Below, one piece after another: positions 26,466-34,551 of a DNA stretch of 35,607 bases. A program made the position numbers and the translations under genes. Source of the stretch: Cloacimonetes bacterium UBA5456 (lineage in GTDB: Bacteria > Cloacimonadota > Cloacimonadia > Cloacimonadales > Cloacimonadaceae); NCBI GenBank assembly GCA_002427325.1, contig DIQS01000019.1, forward strand, positions 40,611-76,217, given 5' to 3'. A model generated the notes under the pieces. The model was given only the letters and a program-made list of their open reading frames with translations, did not search any database and was not told the DNA's origin. Numbering within the stretch: the first letter of the stretch is position 1; each line of letters opens with the position of its first letter.

Positions 26466-29400
26466 CTATTTTACGATCACCATTTTCTTGGTCTGTGAGG
26501 TGCTGGGTGAGCTGAGTTTATAAAAATAAATTCCGCTACCGCAGCGCTTTCCGTTTTTGTCCAATCCGTTCCACTCGACTATGGTTTGTCCTTCGTTAAG
26601 CGTTTTGGAATAGACTGCCTGACCAAGCATATTATAGACGGTAAAGTTAGCTTTTTCGCCGGCTTTGACATCTATATCAACTTTTGTGCTGGTTTTGAAG
26701 GGGTTGGGATATGCATTGCTCATAGAGCTGATAGAGGGCAACTGCGGAGCGGCAGGATTTTCCACCACAACGCTCTGATAACCATAATATTCTGAGCTGT
26801 TATATCCAACTGCTTCCAGCCAATAATAATATGTGCCTTCGTTGAGTTCGTTATCGATGTAGCTATATTTTGCACCGGTAGAGTTATTTGTAGCTTCGAT
26901 CATCACAGGAGTGATCATCAGTGCATTTGCCAATTCTCTATCTTCGCTGCGATAGATGCGATAGCCCTGCATCTGGGTTTCGGATTCCGTCTTCCAACTG
27001 AGCATCACATTGCCATTTTCTACCATGTAGATGGCGTTGAAATAGCTGAGTTCCACGGGAAGAGTGGGGTTCGTGCCATTGCCGGTCATAAATTCGAACG
27101 CAGCATCTTTAGCACCAAGATTGAAGGGGATATCGTGCACTGTGCCGCCTTCAACGGTGTTCCAAACCCCGCCTGCAACCCAAGCAAACCAGTCGTTTTC
27201 TGTATAGACGCTGATGGTGACATCGCCAGTTCCAAAGAGCATCCATTTGCCACGAGCTGTAGGAGTGAAGTCAGCATTGGGGAAGGGAGTTAAGCTTTCC
27301 GGAGGAACGATGACAATGTTGCCACCGAGGAATCCCGCACCGGTGATTTCTGCGATAGTCTCTGCATCGATAATTTGCGGATCATCAGCCCCAAAGTCAA
27401 ATGCAGGAACCGGTTCAGTGAAATCTGCAAGGAAACGAGGAGACAACTGCATGCCGGCATTAAACTGACCAACTAATGCAACGAGATCAAATGGTTCTGT
27501 GGGGATAGCCGTATTTGCATAGTCAGTATTCACAAAGGTTCTGATCACAATTGTATTAGTGCCATCGGTAGCATCGAGGTTTTGTGCTGGGGTTGCTGTG
27601 AACTGTTCGGGAGCACCTACAAACTGCAAACCTTCTACTTTTACCAATTTTGCTTGGTCTGCACTTGTGAGCTGATCAATCGTCTTAAGCTCAGGCACAA
27701 TCACGTTATCAGAGCTTGTGGCTGCGCCGGGATTTGCCGTGGGAACAAATTGCAGAAGTCCGCTATAGAGATTAAGCGTTCCCATGATACCGGTGATTCC
27801 GTCATAGAGATCATATTCTGTGGTGATAATGCCGCTGTAGTCGTCAATCACGATTGCTGCAGTGTCGTCTTGGATATATTTGGTGTGACGACTGTCGTTT
27901 TGATAGGTGAGAACTGCTTCACCGGTGAGGTGATACACGGTTCCGTCCGTTGCACCGGCTCTGAGAGCGGCGATGTTTGCCACCATTGTGGGAGGAGCGG
28001 GGAAGGTGTATTCAGCAGTTTTTACTGCGCTATTGGTAAAGCCAACTTTATAGGCAATTGCCTTGAGCGTGGTGTTTGCATCGATCACGATAGGGGCAGT
28101 GTAGATTTCGCCTTCCGTGTCGCTGGGTATGCTACCATCCAAGGTATAGCGAATTGTTGCATCGTCGGTGGTGCTTGTGATGTTCACGGTCTGAGCTTCG
28201 GTGTAATGTCCGCCGTCGGGGCTGAACACGGGAGTTGCCGCCACGGGCGTGCCGCCGCTGTAGTCGGAAAGGAAGATGTCGTCGATGTTGAGGCGTCTGT
28301 TGTTGCTTCCGGTATCCGAATCAGATGCTCTGATAATTCTGATGCGAACATTTCCATCCACATTTACAGCTTCGTTAAATTCTAATGCCTCGCTGCCGGT
28401 ATGAGTAAAAGAACTGCCAATTTGAGTCCAGTTAACTCCTTCATTTGTGCTATATTCCACTTTCCAGTCAACCTGTGTATCTGTTCCGTATCTGCGATAG
28501 AGGAAACTAACTGTGCCGAGACCGTTTGCTTTATCTTCGAGCATGGTTATGGAAGAAGCAGCTTTTCCACTAAAGCGAGCAGATTTTAATCCGTTTTTAA
28601 AATCATTAGCAAGGTCGCCTACAAGTGATTCAGTCATATTCCATTCGATTCCGTTTAATTCAACTGTTTTGGAAGCGTAGCCACCTGTTGTGGTTCCATC
28701 TTCAAAATCAACAAAATAACCGCTTGTGGGTGGAGCATCATAAACCTCACCTTCGAGAACAACAACCTTATCATCTGCATCAGTAGTACTTACTGTAATA
28801 TTTCCACCATAATTGCCTGCATCAAGACCAGCGATCATGCGAACATATACTGGGGTGTTTGCTACTGCCTGATCAACTGGAGTAAGCGTAAGTGCGTCTG
28901 TGTAAGTACCTGATTCATCAAGAGCAATTTCAAAATTGTTATCAACTACAAGCAAGATGTTTCCATTAAGATAGCTGCCGCCAACTGTGAAGCTTTGAAC
29001 ATTTGATGGCCCTGTAGCTTCTGTGTAGAAAAACCCGCTGAGGTTAAGAGGAGTTACGGTAAGCAGAGGGTCAATTGGTCCGCTACCATGAGCTGTCCAA
29101 GAGATGTTGTCTATCGTGGTCTGAGCATTGCCAGTCGCAGTTCCTTGAATTTTAATTTTTAATAAAACATTTCCTTCAGTATTAACTTCATGAGTTAATG
29201 TATGAGTGATTCCATCATCAGAACCAAAATTGTCAGTTAATGCTTCTGTTACACCGTTAATTATAAGTTCAAGTTTTCTTGTTGCACCTCCGGTGAATGC
29301 TTTCCTATAATCAATAGAAAAGTTTCCAATTCCACCGGGAATTTCTGCTTGCAGATAGCTATCACTTGGACGTCTCAACATTAAGCCAGCACCGTTAATA

Positions 29401-29588
29401 GGATAGTCCCCTTCATCTCTCGAGTGACCATATTCCCAAACTACACCGTTAATTGTTGTATTCCCGTCACCGTATTGGTTATTAGACAGTAAGTTCCATC
29501 CAGGTTCATCAAAAGTGACGGTGCCTTGCGCCCAAGCCAGCCCCACAAACAAAAGGCTGACGATAAATATACTAATTAGCTTTTTCAT
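26466..29588 (-). CDS. Large secreted multidomain protein with T9SS type A sorting domain
   Basis: A 1040-residue exported protein. It has a signal peptide (KKLISIFIVSLLFVGLAWAQ). Two jelly-roll-like beta modules follow, each opening FDEPGWNLL or VDFEDGTTTGGY. Between them lies a module with LTVTPLNLSGFFYTEATGPS typical of choice-of-anchor-D-like repeats. Next is a chitobiase/hexosaminidase C-terminal-like module (about 450-530, PVFSPDGGHYTEAQTVNI and IRYTLDGSIPS). An OB-like segment follows (YHLTGEAVLTYQ onwards, as in nuclease-associated DUF5689-type modules). An FN3-like part holds SYFNAIYMVENGNVMLSWKTESE. The protein ends in a FlgD-like sorting domain (AYPNPFKTSTKV, GSGIYFYKL). No catalytic domain is evident. 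AGGAGG lies before the ATG, a promoter is visible upstream and a terminator downstream, so it is monocistronic. Surface or matrix role is inferred. Confidence 0.82.
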   Translation of the reverse strand: MKKLISIFIVSLLFVGLAWAQGTVTFDEPGWNLLSNNQYGDGNTTINGVVWEYGHSRDEGDYPINGAGLMLRRPSDSYLQAEIPGGIGNFSIDYRKAFTGGATRKLELIINGVTEALTDNFGSDDGITHTLTHEVNTEGNVLLKIKIQGTATGNAQTTIDNISWTAHGSGPIDPLLTVTPLNLSGFFYTEATGPSNVQSFTVGGSYLNGNILLVVDNNFEIALDESGTYTDALTLTPVDQAVANTPVYVRMIAGLDAGNYGGNITVSTTDADDKVVVLEGEVYDAPPTSGYFVDFEDGTTTGGYASKTVELNGIEWNMTESLVGDLANDFKNGLKSARFSGKAASSITMLEDKANGLGTVSFLYRRYGTDTQVDWKVEYSTNEGVNWTQIGSSFTHTGSEALEFNEAVNVDGNVRIRIIRASDSDTGSNNRRLNIDDIFLSDYSGGTPVAATPVFSPDGGHYTEAQTVNITSTTDDATIRYTLDGSIPSDTEGEIYTAPIVIDANTTLKAIAYKVGFTNSAVKTAEYTFPAPPTMVANIAALRAGATDGTVYHLTGEAVLTYQNDSRHTKYIQDDTAAIVIDDYSGIITTEYDLYDGITGIMGTLNLYSGLLQFVPTANPGAATSSDNVIVPELKTIDQLTSADQAKLVKVEGLQFVGAPEQFTATPAQNLDATDGTNTIVIRTFVNTDYANTAIPTEPFDLVALVGQFNAGMQLSPRFLADFTEPVPAFDFGADDPQIIDAETIAEITGAGFLGGNIVIVPPESLTPFPNADFTPTARGKWMLFGTGDVTISVYTENDWFAWVAGGVWNTVEGGTVHDIPFNLGAKDAAFEFMTGNGTNPTLPVELSYFNAIYMVENGNVMLSWKTESETQMQGYRIYRSEDRELANALMITPVMIEATNNSTGAKYSYIDNELNEGTYYYWLEAVGYNSSEYYGYQSVVVENPAAPQLPSISSMSNAYPNPFKTSTKVDIDVKAGEKANFTVYNMLGQAVYSKTLNEGQTIVEWNGLDKNGKRCGSGIYFYKLSSPSTSQTKKMVIVK

Positions 29589-29631
29589 AATTCCTCCTTG
29601 AATTATGTCGTATTATGTTAAATAAAAACAA

Positions 29632-29660
29632 TTTATAGTTTGAACACGATTATTCTACAA
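29632..29660 (-). promoter_or_regulatory. Sigma-70-like promoter of the large secreted-protein gene
   Basis: On the minus strand TTGTAG (29660-29655) is followed after 17 bp by TATAAA (29637-29632). It is placed about 45 bp before the ATG at 29588, in a strongly AT-rich gap. The -35 box matches 4 of 6 and the -10 box 5 of 6 consensus bases. The spacing and position make it credible, although promoter rules of this organism are unknown. Confidence 0.45.
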
Positions 29661-29866
29661 CTCAAAAATCTGTAAAGCTTTTTTTTGATTATTTTACAAT
29701 ATTTCCCCTATAATAATCACCACAATGCCCGCAAATCTCGCCATAGTGCAGTTTTCGACCAAATCAATTATAACCCACTGATTTCCCGGCCCAAAAATAA
29801 ACCTTGACCACAAACATTAAATGACAGATGTTGCGCAATACCCAAAGCTCATGGAGAAACCCTATT

Positions 29867-30790
29867 ATGAAAAAGAGAATTATATTTGCCCTTTTTGCCT
29901 CGCTTTTGCTATTTAGCTGTCAGAGCGAAGTATCTCGTTCTGCCAAGGCAAACAAGCGTTTAGGCACGCGTCAAAACCCCATCAAGATGTATTTTGTTCC
30001 ATCCTTAGAGGCAGGAAAGGTCGTCAATAGCGGCGAAGAGATTGCCGTCGCCTTGCATGAGGCTACGGGCTACCATTTCAAGGTTGCCGTTCCCACGAGC
30101 TATGCGGCTGTAATCGAAGCTTTAGGCAGCTATCAATGCGACATCGCCTGGCTGCCCACCTATGCCTATGTTCTTGCCAAAGAGAAATATAATGCAAACG
30201 TAAAACTGATCACCGTACGCGATGGTCGCACAAACTACCGCGGTCAATTTGTGGCTTCAAACAAAAACATTCGCACTTTGGAAGACCTCGAAGGCAAGGT
30301 CGTTGCATACACCGATGCAGCTTCCGCCTCCGGCTATATCTATCCCTCGGCAATGCTGAAACACTTGGGTGTAAATCTCAAAAATCATGTCTTTGCCGGC
30401 GGACATCCCCAAGCCATCTTAGCAGTATATAGCGGCCAAGCAGACGCCGCCTGCACCTATTGGAGTCCGGCGGATTCCACAGGCAGACCCACCGACGCAC
30501 GTGAAAAGCTTGTTGATACCCATCCGGATATTTTCGAAAAGATCCACGTCATCGGCTACACGGAGTGGATTCCAAACGACACCGTCACCTTCCGCAAAAA
30601 CCTGCCCTCAGCTCTCGAAGAAGAGGTTGTCACAGCCATACATAATTTTTCATTCACCGAAGACGGCATAAGGATACTCAGAGACCTCTATGACGTCGAT
30701 GGCCTAGAAATCGCTTCCGACAAGGATTATGACGTGGTGCGTGATGCTTTGCGCACGATGAACATGGACCCCGAAAGCATGTTGAATTAA
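29867..30790 (+). CDS. PhnD-like phosphonate/phosphate-type substrate-binding lipoprotein
   Basis: A 307-residue solute-binding protein of the PhnD family for phosphonate, phosphite or phosphate-ester ABC importers. The lipoprotein signal is KKRIIFALFASLLLFSC, with lipidated Cys18. Typical PhnD elements follow: QNPIKMYFVPSLEAGKV, GSYQCDIAWLPTYAYVLA (about 92-109), RGQFVASNKNIRTLEDLEGK and FTDAASASGYIYP-like YTDAASASGYIYP. The ATG at 29867 is chosen because it gives a proper signal peptide and has GGAG about 10 nt upstream. An ATG at 29828 would add 13 residues ahead of the signal. The phnC-like gene begins 4 bp after the stop. The exact ligand cannot be read from sequence. Confidence 0.85.
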   Translation: MKKRIIFALFASLLLFSCQSEVSRSAKANKRLGTRQNPIKMYFVPSLEAGKVVNSGEEIAVALHEATGYHFKVAVPTSYAAVIEALGSYQCDIAWLPTYAYVLAKEKYNANVKLITVRDGRTNYRGQFVASNKNIRTLEDLEGKVVAYTDAASASGYIYPSAMLKHLGVNLKNHVFAGGHPQAILAVYSGQADAACTYWSPADSTGRPTDAREKLVDTHPDIFEKIHVIGYTEWIPNDTVTFRKNLPSALEEEVVTAIHNFSFTEDGIRILRDLYDVDGLEIASDKDYDVVRDALRTMNMDPESMLN

Positions 30791-30794
30791 GATT

Positions 30795-31541
30795 ATGACA
30801 AGTCCACTATTAGAAATCAGAAATCTGACAAAGAGTTATGACGGCATACACAACGCTGTCGATAACCTTTCTTGTGAACTTAAGAAAAACGAATTTTTGG
30901 TGCTGTTAGGGCTTTCCGGCTGCGGGAAATCCACGCTTCTCAGGTGCATAAATCGCCTCGTGGAGCCCGAGGAAGGTCAGATATTCTTTGAAGGCAATGA
31001 GATTCTCGGCCTCAAAGGAAAAGACCTGAAAGAATATCGCAAACAAGTGGGGATGATTTTCCAGCAGTTTAATTTGGTCAAAAACCTCAGCGTCTTGACC
31101 AACGTCCTCACCGGCAGGCTGGGCTATCACCGCATCGGTGCGCCTTTCACCGCCGATGAGATAGCATTAGCCCATCTGAACTTAGAAAAGGTGGGACTAA
31201 AGTGCCAAGCCAAAAAGCAGGTCAAACACCTCTCCGGTGGACAGCAACAAAGAGTGGCAATTGCCAGAACACTCATGCAAAAGCCAAAGCTCATCCTCGC
31301 CGATGAGCCCATCGCCAGCCTCGATCCCGCAACCGCTGATTCAATCATGCAATATCTCGCCGAGATCAACAACGAAGGGATCACCGTTATCTGTTCATTA
31401 CACTTCCTCTCCTTAGTCAGAAAATATGGCGATAGAGTGCTTGCGCTCAAAGATGGTAAAAAGATCTTCGAGGGACAGCCGGGAGAGATTGATAAAACTT
31501 GGTTTAGGGAGATCTATGGAGAGGAGGCGGTGGAGATTTAG
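30795..31541 (+). CDS. PhnC-like ABC transporter ATP-binding protein
   Basis: A 248-residue ATPase subunit, close to the usual PhnC length of about 250. Walker A is GLSGCGKST (39-47), the Q-loop FQQFNLV (89-95), the signature LSGGQQQR (146-153) and Walker B LILADEP (166-172). SLDPATAD is the D-loop and SLH in ICSLHFLSL gives the switch histidine. The segment VLTGRLGYHRIGAP is typical of the PhnC branch. It is cytoplasmic and would energise uptake for the PhnD-like lipoprotein immediately upstream. No permease gene (phnE) follows: the next 4 kb on this strand has none, and the tail runs into a heptamer array. A short GCGAC/GTCGC hairpin lies directly after the stop. Confidence 0.88.
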   Translation: MTSPLLEIRNLTKSYDGIHNAVDNLSCELKKNEFLVLLGLSGCGKSTLLRCINRLVEPEEGQIFFEGNEILGLKGKDLKEYRKQVGMIFQQFNLVKNLSVLTNVLTGRLGYHRIGAPFTADEIALAHLNLEKVGLKCQAKKQVKHLSGGQQQRVAIARTLMQKPKLILADEPIASLDPATADSIMQYLAEINNEGITVICSLHFLSLVRKYGDRVLALKDGKKIFEGQPGEIDKTWFREIYGEEAVEI

Positions 31542-31618
31542 GCGACTGCGTCGCAGCTACGAGCTAAAAGCTACGAGTGGGAGTGAATGCGGGCATTTGT
31601 TGGCGGTATGTTGTAGCT

Positions 31619-31702
31619 AAGGGCTAAGAACCAAGAACTAAGAACTAAGAACTAAGAACCAAAAACCAAGAACTAAGAACCAAGAACTAAAAACTAACAA
31701 CT
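31619..31702. repeat. Degenerate tandem heptamer array (AAGAACT)
   Basis: Twelve consecutive 7-bp units of consensus AAGAACT/AAGAACC lie between the convergent phnC-like and acyl carrier protein genes. Changes are mostly at positions 3, 4 and 7. The array holds no spacers, so it is not a CRISPR. Each seven-base unit provides TAA or a near-match on the plus strand and TAG or a near-match on the minus strand. Because 7 is not a multiple of 3, stops fall in all six frames. The stop codon of the acyl carrier protein gene (31694-31696) lies within the array. Confidence 0.9.
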
Positions 31703-31918
31703 AAGTGTTAACACCTTTTCAATCTCTTTGAGTGAGCTCATTTCTTCTATTTCTTCAGGTTCAAAAGAGAGGGAAAACTGGCTTTCCAGTTCCAAGATCA
31801 GCTTCAAGTGTCCCAGAGAATCCCACTCTTTGATATCCAATTGAGTGGCATCATCTTTGATCTTATCCACCTCAATCTTAAATACTTCTGCCATGATTGC
31901 TTTGATTTTATCTCTCAT
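31694..31918 (-). CDS. Acyl carrier protein
   Basis: A 74-residue carrier protein. The phosphopantetheine site is DSL (33-35, Ser34) in EWDSLGHLKLILELE, followed by the acidic helix III region FEPEEIEEMSSLKEIEKVL. This type, with WDSLGHL, is common in biosynthetic clusters rather than in fatty-acid synthesis. It overlaps the end of the FkbH-like gene by 11 bp and would serve as its partner: FkbH-type proteins load short acids onto such carriers. The last residues (TLSC) are encoded at the edge of the heptamer array, so the C-terminus may have been altered by that repeat. A short GGAAGA precedes the ATG. Confidence 0.88.
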   Translation of the reverse strand: MRDKIKAIMAEVFKIEVDKIKDDATQLDIKEWDSLGHLKLILELESQFSLSFEPEEIEEMSSLKEIEKVLTLSC

Positions 31919-33500
31919 TCTTCCGCGTCACCTTTACAATATTCTCACTCTCTTTTTGATAAAAATCCACGTTTAGCGCATATTCTTTCAAATCGCTTGA
32001 ACTATTCAATAGCTCAAAGCCTGCTTTGTCATAAAAGTCTTTGACCATAGGGTTCTTTTGGGTTCTTTGATAGCTTGCCGTGATGCTTCTGATCCCTTTC
32101 TCTTTCAGAGCACAGATGATCTGATGCAAAAACTCGTTTTCCACCTTTCTGCCGATCACCCTACAGCTCATCAACAGACTGTCGATAGTAGCCGTTGCAC
32201 CTTCTATAATAAGGATCGCCACGCCCGTGAGCCCATATTCGCCAAACTTATCTTTGACTCGCGCCACATAGATCAAATTACCAGACCTAATCAAGGAGTT
32301 AAGATCATATTCCGTATATCTTTTTGTGCTGAGGTTAAATTGATTTGTCTTCTGCGTAAGTTGTGCCACACGCGGAAGATCAATCTCCTCGATTAGCGAC
32401 ATTTCCAGGCAGATTTCCAGCTCTTCCAAATATCTGTCATAGTCGCTGAAGTCCTTTTGAAATTGCTCTCGCTTCATGTTTTGCAGATATTGCTCGGTCT
32501 TTTTTTTGTCTTCATCAGTCAGATTATAGAGGCTGAAATATCTCTTCAAGACGTCCTCCATAAAGGAAGGATATTGATAGAGCTTCTCTGGGAAGTCAGG
32601 CACGAGCACCTCCGGCAAAAGACTCCTGACAAGCGCTCTTTCCGAGGGATTGTCGTCGATAAAGACCATGCTATCCAAGCCGATATTCAAGCTCTTAGCG
32701 ATATTCGAGAGGTTTTCTGCCTTCGTTCGCCAGTTGATATATTTGATGGCGAAGTGTTGCTCTTTCAAGATCATATTAGGATGCTCATTGATGGCAACCA
32801 GCGCGTCGATCTCGTTATTCTTTGAACAAATAGCCAGGATTACGCCATTTTCATAAGCGGAGAGCAAAAGCCTTTGCACTTCCTGAAACACCACGCCCGG
32901 ATAGCCGCCGCCAATCTTGATTCCTTCAATACCATCCTCGCCTATCACGCCGCCCCACAGGGTGTTATCCAAATCCACGACGATGCACTTCCTGCGCTTT
33001 GCATCAAGGGCATCCATCTGAGCCTCGAACCATGCGGTGAATTGCTTCGTATATTTGGGATTAAGCGCAATCTGAGAGAGATAATAATGCTTCCAATCCG
33101 TGAACTCAGCGGAAGGTATCCCGCGTGCAAACTCGGCAAAATCAAAACAGATGAAGCCATGCTTCTCAGCGGCAGCATAGCAGAGCTGATTATACTCTAT
33201 AATCAAGCGATTAAGCCGAGTGTCAGAAAGCGCACGAAATCCGCCTGCAAGAGGCATGCTAAACAAAATCATTTTCTTTTTTACTTGGGAAAGCAAGAGC
33301 TTCAGCGCTTGAATCAGAGCATTCATCGCGCTTACTCTATCTTCATAATTGCCGGAAAGAAGCGGCATTAGAAAGCAGATCGCCATGTCGTGAGTGCTAT
33401 TATTTATCTCATCGGGATCGTAGGCATTATAATGCGAAAAGCTGTGTTCTCCATCAAAGAGATGCTCCACCGTGTAGTTTCGAACTATGTAATATGCCAT
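31908..33500 (-). CDS. FkbH-like HAD-superfamily protein
   Basis: A 530-residue protein of the FkbH family. In characterised members the HAD domain takes an activated three-carbon acid (1,3-bisphosphoglycerate), removes phosphate and loads glyceryl onto an acyl carrier protein. The HAD nucleophile motif is DLDNT (176-180), with CSKNNE (225-230) and FIDDNPSE (280-287). An N-terminal SGNH-like region (1-160) and a C-terminal GNAT-like part (about 385-525, including TKRYTEYDLNSLI and GYTGVAIL-like GLTGVAILI) are typical for the family. It starts 4 bp after the LpxD-like gene and overlaps the acyl carrier protein gene by 11 bp. The actual acid transferred is not readable from the sequence. Confidence 0.85.
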   Translation of the reverse strand: MAYYIVRNYTVEHLFDGEHSFSHYNAYDPDEINNSTHDMAICFLMPLLSGNYEDRVSAMNALIQALKLLLSQVKKKMILFSMPLAGGFRALSDTRLNRLIIEYNQLCYAAAEKHGFICFDFAEFARGIPSAEFTDWKHYYLSQIALNPKYTKQFTAWFEAQMDALDAKRRKCIVVDLDNTLWGGVIGEDGIEGIKIGGGYPGVVFQEVQRLLLSAYENGVILAICSKNNEIDALVAINEHPNMILKEQHFAIKYINWRTKAENLSNIAKSLNIGLDSMVFIDDNPSERALVRSLLPEVLVPDFPEKLYQYPSFMEDVLKRYFSLYNLTDEDKKKTEQYLQNMKREQFQKDFSDYDRYLEELEICLEMSLIEEIDLPRVAQLTQKTNQFNLSTKRYTEYDLNSLIRSGNLIYVARVKDKFGEYGLTGVAILIIEGATATIDSLLMSCRVIGRKVENEFLHQIICALKEKGIRSITASYQRTQKNPMVKDFYDKAGFELLNSSSDLKEYALNVDFYQKESENIVKVTRKNER

Positions 33501-33504
33501 AAAT

Positions 33505-34473
33505 TCACTCTTTTACGATGTCAGCAAGAGCCTCAGAGTTCATCATTTTCTCGATAAATCTTTCTTTTTTTACGAAGTCCATGGTATCCTCAGCAGGATT
33601 CCCAATCACGCTTGCGCCCGCTTCAAGGTCTCGGATCACGACAGAACCCATGCTGATAAAAGCGCCATCTCCAATCTTAACCTTGTTTTTAATCGAGGCA
33701 CTCAGCCCAATCCACACATTATTTCCAATCTCGCAACTGCCACCAATACAAACGCTTGCGGTGATGATGCAATTCTCGCCGATGAGCACATTATGTGCCA
33801 CCTGCACTTGATTGTCAATCTTTGTCCCCCTGCCGATCTTGGTGAATTTGAGCGCCCCGCCATCGATGCTGCTATTCGAGCCGATCACCACATTATCTTC
33901 GATGATAACGGTGCCGATCTGTGGGAAGTTGATATATTCGCCATTCTCATTTTTCACATAGCCGGAGCCCTGTTGTCCGATGCGCGCCCCGCTTTTGATG
34001 GTGACATTATTACCGATAACTGTCCCGTCTTCAATCGAAACATGGCTGTGTATCACGCATCCATCCCCGATTTCGCACTTGTCAATAAAGCAAAACGCAC
34101 CAATATGAACGTTTTTTCCCAAGATTGCTTGTGGATGAATATAGGCAGTGGGATGTATCCCCGCGCTGGCTTGCACGACAAATAAATCATCGGCAATTTT
34201 GGCGAACAAGAGTTTTGGTTCTTTGCTCAAAATAATCGTCTTATCCGGACTTATTCCCCTCAGTTTCCCCTCAATCGATAAGGGCGCTATGATCACCTTT
34301 GCCAAGCTCTTGTCGATGTAGCCCAGCGGGTCTTTGAACTTCGGATGGATCAAATCCAAGCTTTCTGCGTTCACATCCGCTGTTTCGCAAATGTTTGAAA
34401 AGCATGCATCAAGCTTTCCCAAAATCTTGTCGTCTTCGCTTAGATATTTTCTGATATCTGCAACAGTAAACAT
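33505..34473 (-). CDS. LpxD-like left-handed beta-helix N-acyltransferase
   Basis: A 322-residue protein like LpxD, which moves an acyl group from an acyl carrier protein to the amino group of a sugar nucleotide. The N-terminal part (1-105) includes the KTIILSKEPKLLFAKIAD strand region. Hexapeptide repeats (about 108-300, HPTAYIHPQAILGKNVHIG and onwards) form the beta-helix. The catalytic histidine is H227 in DNQVQVAHNVLIG. The usual IDRGAL motif reads IDGGAL here. Length is near that of LpxD (about 340). Its neighbours are a deacetylase, an FkbH-like protein and an acyl carrier protein, not lipid A genes. So it more likely acylates a surface-sugar precursor than makes lipid A. True LpxD is the alternative. 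Confidence 0.8.
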   Translation of the reverse strand: MFTVADIRKYLSEDDKILGKLDACFSNICETADVNAESLDLIHPKFKDPLGYIDKSLAKVIIAPLSIEGKLRGISPDKTIILSKEPKLLFAKIADDLFVVQASAGIHPTAYIHPQAILGKNVHIGAFCFIDKCEIGDGCVIHSHVSIEDGTVIGNNVTIKSGARIGQQGSGYVKNENGEYINFPQIGTVIIEDNVVIGSNSSIDGGALKFTKIGRGTKIDNQVQVAHNVLIGENCIITASVCIGGSCEIGNNVWIGLSASIKNKVKIGDGAFISMGSVVIRDLEAGASVIGNPAEDTMDFVKKERFIEKMMNSEALADIVKE

Positions 34474-34476
34474 AGC

Positions 34477-34551
34477 TTACGATTCCTTTTTCATCTTGAT
34501 TTGCCTCGCGTGATCATCGGCAAAGAGCAGCTTTTTGCTCAAATTATCCAC
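34477..34551 (-). other. Possible 24-codon mini-ORF linking the PIG-L and LpxD-like genes
   Basis: In another frame, a GTG at 34551 opens a 24-codon reading frame that ends in TAA 3 bp before the LpxD-like ATG. The predicted peptide contains LSKKLLFADDHARQIKM, which has a coding-like look. It overlaps the last codons of the PIG-L gene and covers nearly all of the 65-bp gap. A leader for translational coupling is one option. A chance reading frame is the other and is more likely. Confidence 0.2.

Noticed and set aside
27582..28385. 267-codon open frame on the plus strand
   Set aside because: It lies wholly antisense within the large secreted protein gene. It is rich in Cys, His and Val without any domain, and has no ribosome site. 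The minus-strand protein has recognisable domains throughout.
31619..31702. Repeat array considered as a CRISPR
   Set aside because: The units are 7 bp, directly adjacent, with no spacers, and no cas genes are present.
33505..34473. Assigning the LpxD-like gene as lipid A lpxD
   Set aside because: The sequence is LpxD-like, but neighbouring genes are a PIG-L deacetylase, FkbH-like protein and carrier protein, with no fabZ, lpxA or lpxB in the window. The symbol was left empty.
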